DNA from: Notospermus geniculatus
Lineage: Eukaryota > Nemertea > Pilidiophora > Heteronemertea > Lineidae
DNA: 64,000 nucleotides
NCBI GenBank assembly: GCA_002633025.1
Contig: NMRB01000566.1
Location: 37,378 to 101,377, forward strand
Direction: 5' to 3'
Position 1 is the stretch's first letter. Every line of letters begins with the position of its first letter. The position numbers were made by a program, and so were the translations under genes. Below, one piece after another: positions 46,051 to 57,189 of this stretch. The notes under the pieces were generated by a model that did no database searches, was not told the origin of the DNA, and saw only the letters and a list, made by a program, of their open reading frames with translations.

Positions 46051-47877
46051 CCAGGTGATGGTGTCTAGAATTACACGATATACGCATATTTTTTGAAAAT
46101 TCATCATTGTATATATGAATTACTTAAAACTATAGATTTATGCGTACATAAGATCAAGAAAAGTATGATATTATGTTGCTGCTACGCATGCGCAGTACGT
46201 ATTAAGTAGTGCTCCTAACGCGGATGAATGTCTATCCAAGATGGCGGTATTCTTCATACAGTAGAGATACTTTTCGTCTCGTCAGAAGTGAAACATCGAA
46301 AAAGTATCTCACAACGTAGAATGGTATTACGAGTTACCGGATACCAGGCTCCTAGCATTGTATCTCATTCCATAATTTATGCACGCTGCCGAATGACAGC
46401 TGCGCCAAACACATGAACTGGATCATACCTTCGTGTTCTGATCCCATCAGTACGTCCTCGTTAACAAGATAATCCGTGAGAATCATGTTGACGCGAAGTT
46501 AATTCAGGAACAATCAGAAACTCAGCGAGTTTGTCAGCGACTAGAGAAATTTTCACAGCTACCATATTTGGGATATGACCAAGACGGGATAGAAGCTTCA
46601 CTGTGATTGGCTGGATTCGGCGGAGTCGAGTGCTCCGCTGGTTCCCCACTAAAATGGCATGGATGTCGCCAGGGTCTGAACAAAGCGCGAGTTGGGGAGC
46701 CGGTTGTGAAGACCCTGGGTGCGAGGATGGTTTCAAAGTGGAAATGACAAGCACTTTGAACGTGTTTCACATTGTCAGTCATCTCAGAAACCTTTCTAGG
46801 GAACGCAACGAGCAGTTCATTCACTCTCTCCTATTCAGTAGCCTAATCACTCTGTCATGCGCTCCCAGTCTCACTATACAGTTTAGGAGATTATGCGCAA
46901 CTTTCGTGCTTTGCAAAAAGTACACGATCAAAATTCTTCACAATTTTATCTCTGCGAGTCCTGAAACCTCTCCTGGGGACGCAGCGCTGACTTTGATCCT
47001 TTCAGACCAGGTGAGAGTCCTCTCAAACAACTTCTTGGCCGAGTTTTGAGCAAGGGTAGGCCTACAAAGGACCACAGTTGCCCAGGAGGAACCGTTCAAA
47101 GTACATTCAGTTCGTTTCTTTGGCTGCTTTGAGAAGTGAATGATGCTGATGAAGGCTGTATCTCTTGATATCTGGAGCTCCTTTGATGGAGTCACCATCC
47201 TTAGCTTTTGGAAAATAAACATGATCTGGTGATTATCTGCGAAAAAACACTGATATTGTAGCACGTTTGGATGGCATGAATACGTAGAGAGCTGACATCG
47301 ATTTCAGAGATTGAACGCCCACGACTGCTTGTTGGATGTATGCTGGGCTCGTTATCAAGAGAAACGAGATCATTGTATGTCACGCCGAGAGACGGGAGGA
47401 TGTGCTGCGTGCGAGTCGTTGTTGGAACTGCTTCGACGGGAACCAACACCAAGATGTCATGTTCATTTACTTAAAAGGATTGTGATTTGGCCAAAAGAAG
47501 GAGTTAGGGATGTTTTTCTATTGGATGCGGTGAGCTGGATGACAAGGTTGGCATCATTTACTTGGCGTTTCCAAGGAGACTTGTGTCAATTTGTGGCCCT
47601 CGTGCATGTTTCAAGAAGCCCTGATACAGGATAACATTTCATGTTGATGCTGCCAAGTTGTGTGACAACGCAAGTAGATTCACCTTCTCCACTCTGCCAT
47701 ACGCGATTTTTATCTGTGATGTTGTTTTATAATGTGGTCTACTGATAATTATGTAAAATGCATTAACCATCTAATGAGCCATTGATAGCAAAATTAGTTT
47801 GCCCTATTTTCACGGGCGGATTGTGGACAACATAAAGGTAACAGTGAATCATCCAGCGTGTGTCAACAACTCACATT
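46051..47877. other. intergenic, no gene recognised
   Basis: Overlapping ORFs of about 100-150 codons on both strands at 46460-47640 share no recognisable domain. A YY1-like CCAAGATGGCGG sits at 46238. Confidence 0.35.
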
Positions 47878-48305
47878 TCCATTCAAATCCCAAGGGAACA
47901 CCATTTCAGAGTCTGGACTCATCCAGCAGTTGTAGTGTACTAAAAATATACCAACGGAACAACACGTCACAGCTTTTTGGATTCATTTTAGCAGTCGCAG
48001 TCGACTCAAATCCCAAAGGAACAACGCCTTGCACTCATCTGGACTCATCCAGCAGTCGCAGTCTACTCAAATCCTAAAGGAACAACGCTTTGCACTCATC
48101 TGGACTCATTCAGCAGTCGCAGCCTACTCAAATCCTAAAGGAACAACGCCTTGCACTCATCTGGACTCATTCAGCAGTCGCAGTCTACTCAAATCCTAAA
48201 GGAACAACGCCTCGCAGTCATCTGGACTCATTCAGCAGTCGCAGTCTACTCAAATCCCAAAGGAACAACGCCTTGCAGTCATCTGCACTCATTCAGCAGT
48301 TGGGG
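47878..48305. repeat. 61-bp minisatellite, about 7 copies
   Basis: The unit starts GTCTACTCAAATCCTAAAGG, continues AACAACGCCTTGCACTCATC and ends TGGACTCATTCAGCAGTCGCA. Copies begin at 48000, 48061, 48122, 48183 and 48244, with two degenerate copies to the left. Open frames through it are an effect of periodicity and not genes. The unit resembles bases 48408-48470 in the adjacent ORF. Confidence 0.92.
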
Positions 48306-48334
48306 ACTTCTCCACTTCAAAAATATATTCCATC

Positions 48335-48754
48335 CTAGTCAGAACTAAGGCAAAGGAAGCATTCATCAGCCACATGATTTTCAAAGAAGGTCGTCTCGCT
48401 GTCGTCCATACTCATCCAGTTTTCATGGACGAGTCGAATTTCAAGTAACAACGCCTCCGGGTCATCTCGACTTAGCTCGCCTTGATCGTCATTCCTGAGC
48501 ACGTGACGCAAATAACTGATCGGCAGCAAATGCGACCAATTTGATAAAGAGTCAGGTTTGTGGACTTGGGCTGTAGTTTGATCGTGAGTACAAACATCAC
48601 AATACGTTTGATTTTTAATCTTGCTGGAGGAGTATCTTTGGTCTTTAGGAGAACGAGAAAACTGTGTGAGGATCGTCTTGTGCTGTGCGCTGACAACCAT
48701 AGTCATGTCAACCATCAACAAGACACCCGCGATCTGAACCACAAATATTGACAT
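48335..48754 (-). CDS. putative secreted protein, 139 aa, single exon
   Basis: The ORF begins MSIFVVQIAGVLLMVDMTMV and predicts a signal peptide cleaved after VVSA. The mature part has one NQT glycosylation site, a YCDVC motif, a charged middle (NDDQGELSRDDPEALLLE) and a C-terminal ECFLCLSSD, giving four cysteines. Composition is that of a folded protein and not low complexity. No intron is needed, and no family is recognised. The adjacent minisatellite at 47878-48305 is similar in sequence to codons around SRDDPEALLLEIRL, so the ORF and the repeat share ancestry. Support comes only from ORF length and the signal peptide; a chance ORF is possible. Confidence 0.4.
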   Translation of the reverse strand: MSIFVVQIAGVLLMVDMTMVVSAQHKTILTQFSRSPKDQRYSSSKIKNQTYCDVCTHDQTTAQVHKPDSLSNWSHLLPISYLRHVLRNDDQGELSRDDPEALLLEIRLVHENWMSMDDSETTFFENHVADECFLCLSSD

Positions 48755-48960
48755 AAGCTCCCAGTGAGCGTGCTCGAGTGTTAGGAGTTTTTCTTCAATA
48801 ACTTATGGGTGCATTAACGAAGATTATCTTCGTGATAGATCACCTAAATCACCATGGATTACTGAGCTACATCCAACGTCGTGTACGCCGTGTCTGCATA
48901 ACGTAGCTCTTGATCGGCGGAACATAGAATTGCCATGATTCCGGGATGATTACTCGACAT

Positions 48961-49171
48961 TTTATTGCTAATGGTCGATAAGATTTACATCAGCAGTTTG
49001 CTCGCTTTCGTCCTGGCGCCGAAGGGAAGACATCAATGGAACAATAGGATAATAAACCAAGGGGCACGTATCAAGTAAGTGTAGACCTTGTTGTAAACAA
49101 TCAGGTTTCGTTACAGTTGAAAAGGTTCTGATGGCATTCCTCAGCAAGCCGTATGTTGGATGGTCAGTCAA
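48961..49171 (-). other. possible terminal exon with polyadenylation signal
   Basis: A 67-codon minus-strand frame ending TADVNLIDH is followed at once by CAATAAA (48961-48966). It could be the last exon of an unrecognised gene; another minus-strand frame at 49502-49705 (containing SERSIIKLAKHLLDVLNWSR) might belong to the same gene. No domain is visible, and an N at 49514 interrupts the second frame. Confidence 0.2.
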
Positions 49172-49204
49172 CTTGGCGGTATTGCTTGTGGGCCAGACCG
49201 GTCA

Positions 49205-49400
49205 GCCTGAGAACAAACTGGCCACACGATTTAAGCCTCGCTTATGTCGCCCTTACGTACAGTCAGAACTAGTTGGCAACTGATAATCGGCGCATAGTTG
49301 GAACTAATTAGTCACAACTACTAGGTGACATAAGCTCTCGGGCGTCAGAGAGTAACTAGTTGCCAACTAGTTGCAAACTAAAAATATCCAGATCCTGAAA
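49205..49400. mobile_element. AACTAGTTG-rich foldback repeat
   Basis: Repeats of GAACTAGTTGGCAACT, GTTGGAACTAATTAG and AACTAGTTGCCAACTAGTTG occur between GCTTATGTCGCCCTTACG and CTAGGTGACATAAGCTC, which are inverted. The style matches the TGCAAC-rich element at 17339. Confidence 0.5.
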
Positions 49401-50149
49401 GTCGCACATGTTCAACTTCAGCGACTAGTTGACAACTGTATCCTGAAGACAGCCAATGAAATTCGCTTTACATTCCACGTGGCCTAACGTGACCACGTGA
49501 CCTAATCACCACGNTCCCGATAAAGACTGTCTGTATACTGATTCAGAAATGAAGCCAGAATTCGTGACCAGTTTAGAACATCCAAGAGATGCTTGGCCAG
49601 TTTGATGATTGACCTTTCAGAAACCTTGTAAGGGGCACTCGAGGTGAGGGTTGACCACACCCACATCAAGATATCATCACAGCATTGTGCACGGACATGA
49701 TTCAAAATGTGATTGATAAATTAACAAGTACGTTCACTGATATGATATTAATTGATTTAATAAGGCCTACTTGAATTAATTAGAGGTATGTGGACCGAAA
49801 TCATGGCTGACCACACCCGTAGGTGACACGCAACACTGCCGACATCAACCACTGAACGCCTGGTCATATTAGTATCAACTATCACATGTGACAGGACGCC
49901 GCTAGCAACAAAGCTATTAGCACGATTGCCATGTGTTAGCTTACTTGGTTATTAGTGATACACGTCACCAAGTTCTTTCCTCTCACCTGGGGAGGCATGC
50001 TTATGTAACCCCTGATAGACTTGTTGGGGAGCCAGACATTACTTTGACAAACAACTGTGATATCGACGAAGGGAAGGTTTATAAAATGGAGGTGAGTAGC
50101 GCCACATTTCCTTGTATTTCGCCACAACGAACTTGTTTGTTCATATTTG

Positions 50150-50540
50150 GGCCACACAGGTCCTGCTCCTCCTTAGCAAAGAGACTTGGCTTCCGCCAGA
50201 GTGGAAAGCGAAAAATCGCATCTTGCTTTTACTGTGGACAAAACTCAAATATCTGCACGTCGTTGTCCTCCATCTCGGCCCAAGTGTCCTACGTCTGGCT
50301 GGATCTTTTGCCAACGTCGAGCTCATGTCTTTTATGGACCCTCCCCCACATCCTCTGCCCCGCCATCCTCGCACCCAGGGTCGGCCTTATAACCTGAAAT
50401 TCTCAGGATGCTGTCCCGCATGTTACTGTGTTCTCTCTCTCTTCCGTTTCGTTCAAAGCTCCATCGCTTTCATTGGCTTCCAGCTCATCTCAAGTCTCTT
50501 TTCCCACAACACAATCCACTCTACCGCATGATACAAACAA
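50150..50540 (+). other. possible decayed retroelement (LINE-like) fragment
   Basis: One frame at 50456 reads KLHRFHWLPAHLKSLF, similar to the LHWLPV..R..FK block near the end of many LINE reverse transcriptases. The surrounding sequence is open in three frames but gives no further motif, so this rests on one short match. Confidence 0.2.
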
Positions 50541-52312
50541 CGTATGTATCCGTGTGAGTGTACACGTAATACTTCTTCGCTCTTTGATGTAGTATTTTTT
50601 CAGATATTTGATATCATCTTAGCTAAAGATTGAATACCTCTGGCACGATAGCAGCCATCTTGTTTCACAAACCACAGTGAATTATTTCCTCAGCCTACAG
50701 GCATATCATAGAGTTTTTTATCACGGACGACAGCCTAGTTGGCATTTATGAGCTAGAATGACAACACAGTGCAAGCCCTGAGGGCCGTCATCATGAGCAT
50801 ACGGAGGAGTTGACGCGAATCTCCCCGGTATTGGTTTCCATTGATGCCATGTTGACGTACCTTCCGTTGTAAGCTATCATCCTGATGCTTTGTCCACGTA
50901 CACGGCAGAAACCGTGTTTATTGATTAAACACTATCGTTTGTGTCCCGAGTCGCTTACGCAACCGGTGGCTATTTTCGAGTGACCATTGAGCGTAACATT
51001 ATTAGAGGAATATCGTAAACTCTATTGATTCGGGATAGGTAAATGTTGATATCGTTCTTATAAACGAGTCAGAGAGGTATTTTTCAGACGAGGAGATCTG
51101 AAAGCATGGAATATCAATCTAGCAACGGGAAATAACATCCTATGATACTCCTGGAGCGAATTTCCTAAGCACGACGTCTGCGAAAACAGAAACTGGTATG
51201 ACGTCATTGTGTCAGACTAATCTGTACACAATGATATTGTGACATGGCGACTATTTCGCCAGGCAGTTTTCTACCTCCGACATTTACAACTGAAGGAGGA
51301 CAAACCATGCCAGAGGCAGACGAGATGATCAAAGGGAAATGATGAGACTTCATACTATTGACTCTCTCTGTACAATAAACTTCGATATCAGGACAAAATT
51401 TCAAGTGAATTAATTGTGTTCAAAACTATACAACCTTTCGCCTGTCGCAAATACTAGTCTCGCGCAACAAGTCCCTGCACTCTGTCGAACTGCGCACAAA
51501 CGGCGATTTTAGGCAGCCTTTACTGCTTGTTTTAGACGGCACCTCTGGGCTTGATCGTTTTCCCCAAGGAAGCCGAGGGTGTAAACAAATCGACCAGGCG
51601 AAATCACCTATTCAGAGCCTCGTAGCTCGACCTACACTCACGCTACATCAAAAGAAGCCTGGATGTTGAACAAAACGGAAGGAAAAGGTCACCGTATCTG
51701 TTTGCCCGCCACTGGAACCGACCAGTCCGTCTGGTTAGCGCGGTATGTGATCAACTCACTGGATATTTCTGTAATCGATTATTAAATTGTTCCAATGCAG
51801 GGATCACATATCGTGAAATTGTATTGGATATATTTAGAGACAAGTAATTCATGTATTAAAGGTCGTTTTCCTTTGAGAATTTGACCGGGAAAAGACCGCA
51901 ACGTGCACACTTGTTGCTCATCCCGTAGTCGGGTTTGAACTTGAAATCACCTGCGTGCCGAACCCAGTGACCTGAGGCCCTCTTTATTGCCAGCCTCCAT
52001 CTTATTTCAACACGGAAATCGTCGCCTCGATCACCAGATTTTCTGACGAAGATCTCTCTCTCTCTCATACGGTAATTGATATTTCACTGTGAGCCATTTA
52101 TCTGTCGCGATAATTCTATGGTAGGAGATTACAATCGCGTGTACAAACACGGTATTGCCGACAAATAGGCTCACATGACATAAATCCCAAGGTGCCAGAA
52201 CTTTAGAATCTCTACGGGAAGGCTACTGCAGGAACAAAGGCATTAGAACTCGATATCGATGACGAAGGCTACTTGTAGAGCAAGTCCGGCCGACGACCTT
52301 TCCGTCTTCGGT
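50541..52312. other. intergenic, no gene recognised
   Basis: No supported coding, RNA or repeat feature seen. Confidence 0.4.
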
Positions 52313-52412
52313 CATCCTCCAACTGCAGGGGTTTTTACCTAGCTCCCCTTCATCCACTCGCGCTGTCTGCAATGCATGAAGGGGAGGGAGGCCAAAGCCC
52401 TGCGGTTGGAGG
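52313..52412. mobile_element. MITE, 'ATCCTCC' family, best preserved
   Basis: CATCCTCCAACTGCAGGGGT on the left pairs with AGCCCTGCGGTTGGAGGATG on the right; the inner arms CTCCCCTTCAT / ATGAAGGGGAG also pair. Confidence 0.75.
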
Positions 52413-53262
52413 ATGTCTCCGGTCAGTACCCCTGGCCTCGCCCTATTTCGAACCACATACTGTCGTCGTCGGTATCTGTCAGTTGCAGCCTGCGACCGGC
52501 CTGTGACGAGGTTGGTATCATCACCAAAGATGCAGCTGACATCGGCAGCCTTGAGACATACCGCGGCGGCTACTCCCCTGACCGGAGATTGTCTGATATA
52601 CGTAATATCTGTTGTGGACGCCCAAGGCCTGCTTGTCCACTAATGACATACGCCTTCATCACATGGGTAGCAGCTGCCCCATCCCCTGCAGGCTACCAGT
52701 GCCGTTATTGGGTTTTGTGCTGGCTTGTAATCGACATAACCAAAGATTCGATTGAATGGCCGATCGATAATCAAGTCTAGCCAGTGCTCGTTGGCCTTTC
52801 ATCCTTCACAGCGTAGGATGTAATTGCACTTATACTGGCGAATCTCATTTTTGACATGTTCAAAAACACTCAACTCCTATACTGCACAGAAGATGACGAC
52901 GTCACAATCGCCGGAAGTGCGTAAGCATTTTCTGCGCTTGCTGATAAACTCCCTTGGCTTATGGTGAAGAAAGGCCAACAAGCTGAAAATCGGATTCGTT
53001 GATGACGTTACTTCGAGTATGTCTGAAGCAGAACAGATTTCTGAAGCAGAATAGCTCTACTCGTGCCGTTGATAATGACGTCATCAGGCCATGGTAGATT
53101 TTTTTTACGTTTAGCTCTCTATGGGAGCTTCAATCTGCTTAAGTGTGAATGTTGGCGGCAGCTGTGGCCCCCAGAATGCAGTGACTTACTCTCGTCTCCC
53201 AGGGGCTAATGAATTACGTAGAGTACCTGCGGTGTCGGATACTTTGCTAAAAGGCTTTGAGG

Positions 53263-54300
53263 GTCTCTGACCTTTCCTGGTGGCTTTCCCTCCCATAACG
53301 ACGTAGTCCATGGCCTTCTTCATGCAGTGCTTTGCTGCACGGTTCATCTGGACAACCATATTTCAACGATTTTACGGGCCTCGGTTTTCATCAGTTCCAT
53401 TCAAGGATGACTTTATCGACGAGAGCCGAACTTGGATGAAAAGAAAATTGATCTCGACACGCGTGTTTGGCAATACCTCGATGCTAAATGAAATGCGCAT
53501 TCTCTCTATGATGAAAAGCCACAGCAGCAGCTTATGTTATCACTATACCAGAGCAGGCCCACTGCTTGGGATCCCCCAACTCCTTTTGCCCAATGCTGAT
53601 GCTTGCTGCTCACTGTCTCACCAACTCCCATCATCTCCAACACATTCCCTGGACACAGTAGTCTTCAAAGAATGCCGTGGCCTATGGCCCCGTTGTTCAA
53701 AATGACACAGCCTCCAGCTGGGCAACGTATTCAGTCTTTACGTTTCCCAATAAGTTTTGAAGCCAAGATGATGAGCTGGCTGTCTAGTTTGAAGAGAATC
53801 TGAACCCTGGACTGGTCAGCTGTTGAGACCACGGGCTGAACCAAACACGGCCATGTTGTCTCAGAAGGAGAGTGAGCTGAGAGACTCTACGATATCTTGG
53901 TTAGGATTCTTAGCCAAACTGATCAAACATCCATTTCTGTTACAGTAGAACCTCTCTATTAAGGACACCTTCGGGACTGACAAATGCTGTCCTTAATTGA
54001 GAGGTGTCCTGATTACAGAGGTTGAAATGAATAGAAATTACCAGTTTGGGACTGAACATTGGTGTCCTGATTAGAGAGGTGTCCTCCTGGCAGAGGTGTC
54101 CGTTAAGGGAGGTTCCACTGTACTTTGTCATCTGACAACAAAGCCGATGTCGTCTGCTAGAAAGGGCAAGAAGGAAAATGGGAGGCATCTCATTCCAGTG
54201 AGAGTTGCGAGAGTCAATATTGTTCTTTGTATGCGAGTCTTCTGACGACTTCAATTGGCCTTTGTAGATCCGCCCCTTGGTGATGTCGCTCGAAAGAATC
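53263..54300. repeat. tandem segmental duplication, copy 1
   Basis: Begins GTCTCTGACCTTTCCTGGTG and ends GTCGCTCGAAAGAATC, matching 54464-55304 at roughly 98 per cent by eye. Differences are scattered substitutions, an 18-base block (ACGCGTGTTTGGCAATAC) only in this copy, and a mariner-like insertion at 53943-54120. Frames up to 131 codons exist on the plus strand, but I do not recognise a protein. The copy ends exactly at the single N at 54301. Confidence 0.9.
53943..54120. mobile_element. 178-bp mariner-like MITE with TA target duplication
   Basis: Ends CAGTAGAACCTCTCTATTAA and TTAAGGGAGGTTCCACTG are inverted repeats; TA flanks both sides (53941-53942 and 54121-54122). The other duplication copy keeps the empty site CTGTTACTTTGTC at 55121-55133, which defines the insertion to the base. 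The interior consists of GAGGTGTCC words. Confidence 0.95.
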
Positions 54301-54463
54301 NGATATTATTGTCGTATTTGCAATCTATTCCATCCTATGGCGCGGATTTTAAAACTGGGTAATGTTAAGGTACCTTATTTGTACCCAGGACGATCCTGGG
54401 TAACAAAAAGGATTACCCTGGGTAATAATGAGGTGTACCCAGGACGACATTAACCGATTCAGC

Positions 54464-55304
54464 GTCTCTGACCTTTGCTGGTGGCTTTCCCTCCCATAAC
54501 GACATAGTCCATGGCCTTCTTCATGCAGTGCTTTTGCTGCACGGTTCATTTGGGCAACCATATTTCAACGATTTTACGGGCCTCGGTTTTCATCAGTTCC
54601 ATTCAAGGATGACTTTATCGACGAGAGCCGAACTTGGATGAAAAGAAAATTGATCTCGACCTCGATGCTAAATGAAATGCACATTCTCTCTATGATGAAA
54701 AGCCACAGCAGCAGCTTATGTTATCACTATACCAGAGCAGGCCTACTGCTTGGGATCCCCCAACTCCTTTTGGCCAATGCTGATGCTTGCTGCTCACCGT
54801 CTCACCAACTCCCATCATCTCCAACACATTCCCTGGACACAGTAGTCTTCAAAGAATGCCGTGGCCTATGGCCCCGTTGTTCAAAATGACACAGCCTCCA
54901 GCTGGGCAACGTATTCAGTCTTGACGTTTCCCAATAAGTTTTGAAGCCAAGATGATGAGCTGGCTGTCTAGTTTGAAGAGAACCTGAACACTGGACTGGT
55001 CAGCTGTTGAGACCACGGGCTGAACCAAACACGGCCATGTTGTCTCAGAAGGAGAGTGAGCTGAGAGACTCTACGATATCTCGGTTAGGATTCTTAGCCA
55101 AACTGATCAAACATCCATTTCTGTTACTTTGTCATCTGACAACAAAGCCGATGTCGTCTGCTAGAAAGGGCAAGAAGGAAAATGGGAGGCATCTCATTCC
55201 AGTGAGAGTTGCGAGAGTCAATATTGTTCTTTGTATGCGAGTCTTCTGACGACTTCAATTGGCCTTTGTAGATCCGCCCCTTGGTGATGTCGCTCGAAAG
55301 AATC
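54464..55304. repeat. tandem segmental duplication, copy 2
   Basis: The 841-base partner of 53263-54300, without the MITE and without the 18-base block. No gene recognised within it. Confidence 0.9.
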
Positions 55305-55617
55305 GGGGAATATACCCGTATCTAGTGTAGCTCTCAGTATATTCCGCATTTTTTCAAGAGATGCTGTAGTTTACACGCAATGCATAGATTTTCGCAAGCA
55401 ATACGCCAAGATTTCTGAATGTACAGGCTTCCCTTTACATTCTCGAGTCGTCAACCAGAGCACAGGGACTTGCAGGGGCATTGTTCGTGGGGGTGCTATA
55501 TCCATCATTATTCACTGACAACATGACACCCCGTACGCGTCAAGTCCCTGTCAACCAGAGGACATCCGAATGATGGGTAGAGACGACAACTCAAAATGGC
55601 CGACTGGAAACGAAACG

Positions 55618-55726
55618 AAATGGCGTCATCCAGTCTAGGAATTGGCGTCATCCAGTCTAGGAAATGACGTCATCCAGTCTAGGAAATGACGTCATCCAGT
55701 CTAGGAAATGACGTCATCCAGTCTAG
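55618..55726. repeat. 22-bp tandem repeat with CRE cores, 5 copies
   Basis: Unit AAATGACGTCATCCAGTCTA plus GG. The last three copies hold perfect TGACGTCA palindromes at 55665, 55687 and 55709; the first two have TGGCGTCA. The spacing is close to two helical turns. Confidence 0.9.
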
Positions 55727-56722
55727 GTGCCTTTGTGATGTCTGCGAGTCGCCTCACTAGAAACAACTGTATACACAAGGCATCTTGTATACCAAACCTC
55801 ATGGCGGTACTTACATCAGCTTGTAACCAAGGGCATCAGATATCTACAGTGTGTAGCCTACTCATGAATAAAGCAGAACGCCGTCAGCGTCGGTTAGCGA
55901 CCCAAGGTTTACCTTACATCTCATCGTCCAATCCGATTGTCGGCCTTGCCACTATGAAACAATCAGTGACCGGCCTCAGACACAAAATCTCCATATTCAT
56001 TGGAAGCTTTCTTGCTCTAAGCCCGCCAGTACGTCTCAAGCCGATTTTACGATTAAAGGAGCACGTGCATGAAGTATAGTGAATAGGGACGAGATTGGTT
56101 TCTAATACAACTGGTTCTGACGTCATTCGTTCGTACTTGTAGTACTTTTAAAGGAGCCATGCACAAAAGTATGTAAGCGTTGACAGTACATACATGGTAC
56201 TCGACTAGATGGGAAATGTTGACCCGTACCTTTAACAGTCCTGGTAATCCAGTCAACTTCACCCTATTTATGACTGTCGGTACTTTGAGTCTGTGTATGT
56301 CGGATTTCCGTTTGCATAAGGCAATTTCCTTCTCGGGTAGAAAGGGAATGGTTAAGTGAAAACCAAGGCGAAGACCGCGGCACTGCAGTTGACATGTGGC
56401 ATTATGTATTCTACTGATGTTCTATACAGTCGGGTCTAATAACCACATGTAGGCCTACATTGCAGATAGGCAAAGGACAAAATGAGCATCATTTGGTAGG
56501 CATATGATGCTTATCGCCTCTACATAGATGGCGCCAGAGGTCTTCGGACACGGCCATTATTCAATCTCGTACCCAGAGTTCAACGTTGCCACATTAACTG
56601 GCCTCACTGAAAAACGTTACTACTTTTGCAAAGTGCAATGCATTGTTCAAGGCGGATGAATTTCCCACCGTTGCATAAGCAATTGCGGGGATTCGAAAGA
56701 GTTCGTACTTTGTTCCTTAATG
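55727..56722. other. intergenic, no gene recognised
   Basis: ORFs of about 70-120 codons near 55700-56260 lack splice or domain support. CACTGAAAAACGTTACTAC near 56608 is shared with 19690 and 30424. Confidence 0.4.
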
Positions 56723-56871
56723 GGGAGGTTTCGAAATCAAACGATAAACCAAAACTTTACGACAACGTTATTTTTCATACCACACATTAACCAGATTTTG
56801 CATTGCATTTTCGGTACAAAAATAAAGTTGTCGTTAACGTTTACGTTTATCGTATGATTTCGAAACCTCCC
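56723..56871. mobile_element. GGGAGGTTT MITE, uninterrupted copy
   Basis: GGGGAGGTTTCGAAATCAAA at the left and TTTCGAAACCTCCC at the right, with TTACGACAACGTTATTTTTC in the interior, match the family at 33689, 35319 and 41074. It lies 300 bases upstream of the Sprouty-like coding exon. Confidence 0.8.
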
Positions 56872-57189
56872 TAATAAAACACTGAATACCCAACGGAATG
56901 TTGAAATAGTAGTATTTTTAACAATACTGGAACAAATTGTAATTTTTGGTACGATTACTTTTTATCAAAATAATTTGTAAAATCGATGAACACAAGAATC
57001 TTGTGCTGTGTTTAGCCGTTTTCAGAGGTCTTAGCCGAGGAACGATGGTGGCGACCTCTTCAGATTGGGCCATTATTCTTACAGTGCTGCCACCTGGACA
57101 CACTGTGATTTCACCCGAAGGACTTTACAGTAAACTTTATGAATGAGCTAATGACCTGATTATCTTTTCAGACGGATCACTTCATAATC

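Noticed and set aside
46461-47634. Cluster of 97-148 codon ORFs on both strands, considered as a decayed LINE
   Set aside because: No reverse transcriptase, endonuclease or zinc-knuckle motif could be read in any frame.
47799-48348. Three overlapping plus-strand ORFs (NPKGTT..CSHLDSSS repeats)
   Set aside because: They only reflect the 61-bp tandem repeat staying open as its frame shifts by one base per unit; no start, splice or domain support.
52376-52780. 134-codon plus-strand ORF
   Set aside because: Starts inside a MITE arm and shows no domain, signal peptide or splice evidence.
53310-53705. 131-codon ORF (with a paralogue at 54638-54889)
   Set aside because: Present only because the segment is duplicated; an 18-base indel changes its first half, there is no domain, and the minus-strand frames are no better.
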